Shown here: positions 5,712 through 8,956 of the stretch, piece after piece | Numbering within the stretch: position 1 is the stretch's first letter | How the letters are laid out: each line of letters begins with the position of its first letter | Assembly: GCA_964486925.1 (NCBI GenBank) | Contig: CAZAOY010000076.1 | Span: forward strand, 1-8,956 | DNA from: CAZAOY01 sp964486925 | Lineage (GTDB): Bacteria > Bacillota > Clostridia > Oscillospirales > Ruminococcaceae | Length of the DNA: 8,956 nt | Direction: 5' to 3' | The notes under the pieces: model-generated | Told to the model about the DNA's origin: nothing | What the model saw: only the letters and a program-made list of their open reading frames with translations | Database searches by the model: none | Position numbers and translations under genes: made by a program

Positions 5712-5781
5712 GGGGTTCGTATTATATACAAACAAGGTTTGGTATAATACGAACCCTACATGTTGTGCTAGCAAAACCCTA
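5688..5781. other. nested inverted-repeat structure upstream of hydE
   Basis: TAGGGTTTGC (5688-5697) and GCAAAACCCTA (5771-5781) are inverted copies differing by one inserted base, and enclose 73 bp. Inside, GGGTTCGTATTATA (5713-5726) pairs perfectly with TATAATACGAACCC (5743-5756), with a further CAAAC-AAG-GTTTG hairpin (5729-5741) in the loop. A small 8-bp hairpin (5692-5711) competes with the outer stem. No U-tract follows, so it is not a normal terminator for cysK. It could be a structured RNA, a cruciform operator, or a MITE-like insertion. Confidence 0.55.
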
Positions 5782-5802
5782 AAATCACAGTGTATTATAC
5801 CA
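5740..5802. promoter_or_regulatory. converging extended -10 elements in an 11-bp inverted repeat before hydE
   Basis: TGGTATAATAC (5740-5750) and its exact reverse complement GTATTATACCA (5792-5802) each contain an extended -10 box, TGG-TATAAT. One faces hydE and the other faces back toward cysK. The plus-strand copy (TATAAT 5743-5748) is the best hydE promoter candidate, with a start near 5755, although its -35 (TATTAT, 5720-5725) is poor. The same TGGTATAATA core forms the Rrf2 promoter at 3747-3756. Confidence 0.45.
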
Positions 5803-5841
5803 TTTAGTGTCACAGCCACTGTTAAGGAGGATTAACAACCA

Positions 5842-6876
5842 ATGACCAACATAATAAATTCTTTACATAGAAATAGAGATGCCACCGACAGTGAGCTAGC
5901 CGCCCTAATAGAAAGCGACGGCTGCGATGAACTGCTTTTTGAAACCGCAGTAGCCGTGCGAAAAGGGTACTACGGCAATGATGTATATATCAGAGGGCTT
6001 ATCGAATTTACAAATTATTGCAAAAATAACTGCTATTATTGTGGGATAAGATGTGGCAACAAAGAGGTAAATCGGTATAGACTTAGTAAGGAGGATATCC
6101 TAGCATGCAGTGATAACGGCCACAAGCTAGGGTTTCGCACCTTTGTCCTGCAAGGGGGAGAGGATAACCATTTTAGTGATAACGACATCTGCGATATAGT
6201 AAAATCCATCAAAGCTAAACATCCCGACTGTGCAATAACCCTCTCGCTTGGGGAACGTCCATACGAAAGCTACAAAGACTTCTATGAAAGCGGTGCGGAC
6301 AGATATCTCCTGCGCCACGAAACCGCTAACGACGAGCACTACAAAAAGCTACATCCCGCCTCTATGAGCCTTGCAAACAGAAAGCAGTGCCTGTTTAACC
6401 TAAAGGAGATTGGCTTTCAGGTAGGCTCGGGCTTTATGGTAGGCTCGCCCTATCAAACCACCCAAAACCTAGTAGAGGACATCCGCTTTCTACAGCAATT
6501 AAAGCCCGCAATGATAGGGATAGGCCCATACCTAACCCACGCCGATACCCCATTCAAAGACCACAAAAGCGGTAGCCTTAAAACCACCCTTCGCCTAATC
6601 TCGATACTTCGTCTAATCTTTCCAAATGCACTAATCCCCGCAACCACCGCACTTGGAACGGTAAACCCAAAGGGTCGAGAGCTCGGTATCCTAGCGGGTG
6701 CTAACGTGGTAATGCCAAACCTCTCCCCAGTGGTAGTAAGGGAGCTGTACAAGCTGTACGACAACAAGATCTGCACAGGCGAGGAGGCCGCAGAATGCAG
6801 AGTCTGCCTTGAAAACAGGATAAAATCTATAGGATATAACATCGTGGTAGACCGTGGGGATGTAAAAAAAGCCTGA
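5842..6876 (+). CDS. hydE: [FeFe]-hydrogenase H-cluster radical SAM maturase HydE
   Basis: This 344-residue radical SAM enzyme helps build the diiron subcluster of [FeFe]-hydrogenase, working with HydF and HydG. The SAM-binding [4Fe-4S] motif CKNNCYYC gives C60, C64 and C67. HydE-type signatures include RYRLSKEDI, FVLQGGED (101-108), LSLGERPYESY, RYLLRHETAN (154-163), SGFMVGSPYQT and GIGPYLTHADTPF (226-238). A C-terminal trio C311, C319 and C322 (C-X7-C-X2-C) matches the optional second cluster site of the Thermotoga maritima enzyme. The start at 5842 follows AAGGAGG with a rather long 11-nt spacing. No hydF, hydG or hydrogenase gene is in the window; instead a cysteine desulfurase and a TtcA-like protein follow. 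The family call is secure. Whether it serves hydrogenase or another radical reaction is open, and PylB is a related but less fitting alternative. Confidence 0.92.
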   Translation: MTNIINSLHRNRDATDSELAALIESDGCDELLFETAVAVRKGYYGNDVYIRGLIEFTNYCKNNCYYCGIRCGNKEVNRYRLSKEDILACSDNGHKLGFRTFVLQGGEDNHFSDNDICDIVKSIKAKHPDCAITLSLGERPYESYKDFYESGADRYLLRHETANDEHYKKLHPASMSLANRKQCLFNLKEIGFQVGSGFMVGSPYQTTQNLVEDIRFLQQLKPAMIGIGPYLTHADTPFKDHKSGSLKTTLRLISILRLIFPNALIPATTALGTVNPKGRELGILAGANVVMPNLSPVVVRELYKLYDNKICTGEEAAECRVCLENRIKSIGYNIVVDRGDVKKA

Positions 6877-6887
6877 TAAACATAATA

Positions 6888-6944
6888 ATGAAAGGAAACT
6901 CCGTACGAGATCATTCGGTTATTTTGATCGTTTTGTGTCGCTAG
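6888..6944 (+). other. possible 18-codon ORF whose stop overlaps the desulfurase SD
   Basis: ATG 6888 opens an 18-residue frame, MKGNSVRDHSVILIVLCR, ending at TAG 6942-6944. That stop codon lies within the CTAGGAG that serves the desulfurase gene. There is no Shine-Dalgarno before it. Terminating ribosomes would sit on the next gene's SD, so translational coupling is conceivable, but the frame may also be chance. Confidence 0.2.
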
Positions 6945-6960
6945 GAGCATGGTCATAACT

Positions 6961-8106
6961 ATGATAAATCAAAGCGAAGGTATCTACCTAGACTACGCCG
7001 CCCACACCCCCGCCCACCCTGATGTGCTAAAGGCATTCTGTGACGCAGAGTGCCGATACACCGCAAACCCCACCGCAAAGCACGAGCAGGGCTACCAAGC
7101 CAGATCCGCCATGGACAGCGCAACCCAACAGATAGCAACCCTGCTAGCAGTACCCCCCGAACAGATTATCTACACCTCGGGGGCGAGCGAGGCAAACAAC
7201 CTCGCCATCAAAGGCACAGCAAGGGCGGCACGTCATATCGGCAACCACATAATCTGCTCTCCCCTAGAACACCCCTCCGTCAGCGGAGCGCTAACCGCAT
7301 TACAAGAACAGGGCGCCCAGATCGATGTACTGCGGCTAAACAAAAGCGGCACAGTGGATATAGAACAGCTTGCCGAGCTAATCCGTGAGGATACCATAAT
7401 GGTTTCGGTCTGCGCTGTAGACAGCGAGCTTGGGGTAGTTCAGCCGATTGAGCAGATTAAAGCGTTGCTAAAGGACTACGAAAACTGCCGTCTAATGGTG
7501 GACGCAACACAAGCGATAGGCAAGATCCCGCTTGACCTTAGCGGTATCCACCTTGTCACCCTCTCCGCCCATAAATTTTACGGTATCTGCGGCAGTGGGA
7601 TGTTAATAAAAGGTAGCTCCGCCCCATTAGAACCACTACTCCACGGCGGCGAAAGCACCACCATCTACCGAAGCGGCACCCCAACGGTATCGCTAATCCA
7701 CTCCACAGCGGTAGCGCTGTCCAAAGCCATGAAAAACCAACCTACAGAGTACGAGCAGGTTAAAAGGTTAAATCAAACTCTAAGGCAAGCATTCTCAAGC
7801 TATAGGGATGTAACGATAAACTCTCCAGAACACGCAATCCCCCATATCCTAAACCTTAGCGTGAAGGGGATAAAGGGGAGGGATTTCCAAAAGCTGTTAA
7901 GCGATAGAGGGGTTTTTGTATCGGTCAAGAGTGCGTGCTCCACCGAAAACACCCCGTCAAGGGCGGTGCTTGCTATAAGCGGGGACAGAAAGAATGCGCT
8001 ATGCTCCTGGCGGATTAGCCTAAGCGGGGCGACAACTTTTGATGAGATTACAAGCTTTCTAAAAATATTTGATGAGATATACAAGGAGAACGCTAATGAA
8101 ACGTAA
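6961..8106 (+). CDS. cysteine desulfurase (NifS/IscS type, class V aminotransferase fold)
   Basis: This PLP enzyme releases sulfur from cysteine as a protein persulfide for Fe-S clusters or thiolated tRNA. Numbered from ATG 6961 (381 residues), it shows IYLDYAA (8-14), TSGASEANN (72-80), EHPSV with H104, VDATQAIGK with D181 and Q184, and SAHKFYG with the PLP lysine K205. SGTP follows at 238-241, and the catalytic cysteine C326 is in SVKSACSTEN. Deviations from standard IscS are VDSE at 153-156 instead of VNNE, AAHTP instead of AATTP, and a slightly shortened loop after the catalytic cysteine. AGGAG (6943-6947) is 13 nt from this ATG but only 1 nt from the in-frame ATG at 6949, which would add four residues; the start is therefore uncertain. 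It follows hydE by 84 bp and overlaps the TtcA-like gene, implying sulfur delivery to that partner. Confidence 0.9.
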   Translation: MINQSEGIYLDYAAHTPAHPDVLKAFCDAECRYTANPTAKHEQGYQARSAMDSATQQIATLLAVPPEQIIYTSGASEANNLAIKGTARAARHIGNHIICSPLEHPSVSGALTALQEQGAQIDVLRLNKSGTVDIEQLAELIREDTIMVSVCAVDSELGVVQPIEQIKALLKDYENCRLMVDATQAIGKIPLDLSGIHLVTLSAHKFYGICGSGMLIKGSSAPLEPLLHGGESTTIYRSGTPTVSLIHSTAVALSKAMKNQPTEYEQVKRLNQTLRQAFSSYRDVTINSPEHAIPHILNLSVKGIKGRDFQKLLSDRGVFVSVKSACSTENTPSRAVLAISGDRKNALCSWRISLSGATTFDEITSFLKIFDEIYKENANET

Positions 8107-8935
8107 GCTTTTACCCTACGAGGAGGCAGAGCGAAGTATCAGCAAAACATATCGAAAGGCTATCTGGACAAAATTCGTAAGCGCCGTCAAGCGGTACGAG
8201 CTTATAAAGAGCGGGGATAAAATCGCTGTCTGCATATCAGGCGGCAAGGATTCCATGCTAATGGCAAAGCTTATGCAGATGTTAAAAAAGTACAGCGACG
8301 TGGACTTTGACTGCGTTTATCTCGTTATGAACCCAGGCTACAACGAGATCAACCGCCAAAAGATCGAGTCTAATGCAAAGCTTCTAAACGTGCCGATTAC
8401 CATGTTTGAAACCGACATCTTCGACGTGGTAAACAATATTGATGAAAACCCCTGCTACCTCTGCGCAAGGATGAGGCGGGGATACCTCTACTCAAAGGCA
8501 AAGGAGTTAGGCTGTAACAAGATCGCGCTAGGTCACCACATGAGCGACGTTATCGAAACCACCCTACTGGGTATGATGTACGGCTCACAGCTTCAAGGTA
8601 TGCTCCCGCGCCTAAAAAGCACAAACTTTGAGGGTATGGAGCTTATCCGTCCAATGTATCAAATACTGGAAGAGGATGTAATAAAGTGGAAGAACCACAA
8701 CGACCTAGAGTTCATCCAATGCGCCTGCCGCTTCACCGAAAACTGCACCATGTGCGACAACGGCGGCCAAGGTTCAAAAAGGCAGGAGATTAAGACGCTG
8801 ATTAAGCGGTTAAAGAAGGAAAATCCACAGATAGAAACAAACCTATTCAACAGTATCCATAAGGTTCAACTAGACACCTTCGTAGGCTACAAAACCAAAG
8901 GTAAGGAATACTCCTTTTTAGATAATCTGGATTAA
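8096..8935 (+). CDS. TtcA-family PP-loop ATPase, probable tRNA thiolation enzyme
   Basis: This 279-residue N-type ATP pyrophosphatase resembles TtcA, which adenylates C32 of tRNA and replaces oxygen with sulfur using a [4Fe-4S] cluster. The PP-loop SGGKDS is at 48-53. CYLCARMRRGYLY supplies C120 and C123, matching the TtcA C-X2-C. ALGHHMSDVIETTLLGMMYG (144-163) is typical of the family. The third-ligand region holds four cysteines, C209, C211, C217 and C220 (C-X-C-X5-C-X2-C), more than the C-X2-C of E. coli TtcA. ATG 8096 is preferred because AAGGAG (8083-8088) lies 7 nt upstream; it overlaps the desulfurase end by 11 bp, indicating coupled translation. An upstream in-frame ATG (8069) is unlikely. 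The exact tRNA target is not certain for this Clostridia-type branch. No terminator is visible before the window ends. Confidence 0.9.
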   Translation: MKRKLLPYEEAERSISKTYRKAIWTKFVSAVKRYELIKSGDKIAVCISGGKDSMLMAKLMQMLKKYSDVDFDCVYLVMNPGYNEINRQKIESNAKLLNVPITMFETDIFDVVNNIDENPCYLCARMRRGYLYSKAKELGCNKIALGHHMSDVIETTLLGMMYGSQLQGMLPRLKSTNFEGMELIRPMYQILEEDVIKWKNHNDLEFIQCACRFTENCTMCDNGGQGSKRQEIKTLIKRLKKENPQIETNLFNSIHKVQLDTFVGYKTKGKEYSFLDNLD

Positions 8936-8956
8936 TATGATGTTTATGCTTTGTTT

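Noticed and set aside
5692..5756. Hairpins after cysK as an intrinsic terminator
   Set aside because: The stems are strong, but no run of T follows on either strand, and they start about 190 bp after the stop codon.
5448..5819. Minus-strand 123-codon frame across the cysK end and the following gap
   Set aside because: It runs through the degenerate repeats and into the cysK 3' end, has no SD and resembles no family.
5501..5841. T-box, SAM or cysteine-related known riboswitch before hydE
   Set aside because: No T-box AGGGTGGNACCGCG segment or other familiar conserved core was found; only unexplained inverted repeats.
6904..6935. GATCA / TGATC stem in the hydE-desulfurase gap as a terminator
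   Set aside because: Only five base pairs with an 11-nt loop and a short TTTT; too weak, and the downstream genes appear to belong to the same operon.

Overview
The window looks like a chromosomal piece of an anaerobic, low-to-mid GC Gram-positive bacterium, most likely a member of class Clostridia. The signs are strong GGAGG-type ribosome binding sites, TTGACA/TATAAT promoters, a HydE-type [FeFe]-hydrogenase maturase, an Rrf2 regulator beginning MLISTKGRYALR, and a clostridial-style TtcA relative. The genus cannot be read from the sequence. Six of the seven intact genes fit one theme, sulfur and cysteine handling.

Layout. A 12-bp tandem repeat (1-57) runs off the left edge. A YeiH-family putative sulfate/sulfite exporter (minus, 87-1115) is divergent from a LysR-type regulator (plus, 1251-2147), the same pairing as E. 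coli yeiH/yeiE. Their 135-bp gap holds a perfectly symmetric dyad that spells the same -35/-10 promoter on both strands. On the minus strand at 2628-3491 lies an exportless three-repeat Cna-B/carboxypeptidase-regulatory-like protein. It is followed by about 110 open codons (2311-2640) with no usable start codon, probably a frameshifted tail or gene remnant. An IscR-like Rrf2 regulator (3811-4218) with three conserved-type cysteines comes next.

After a repeat-filled gap comes cysK, cysteine synthase (4574-5500). It has a consensus promoter, an IscR/Rrf2-like palindrome over the transcription start, and a leader in which an orphan Shine-Dalgarno is tied into a hairpin next to a Cys-rich in-frame upstream ATG. 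A 341-bp gap full of degenerate repeats and nested inverted repeats leads to a probable three-gene operon: hydE (5842-6876), a NifS/IscS-type cysteine desulfurase (6961-8106) and a TtcA-family PP-loop ATPase (8096-8935, overlapping by 11 bp).

How the genes could work together (inference): the exporter would discharge excess sulfate or sulfite under LysR control. CysK would make cysteine under an Fe-S- or cysteine-responsive Rrf2 switch. The desulfurase would take sulfur from cysteine and pass it to the TtcA-like tRNA thiolase and to Fe-S assembly, which HydE and TtcA both need. The least explained parts are the three structured intergenic regions (1116-1250, 4213-4573, 5501-5841) and the start-less open frame at 2311-2640.
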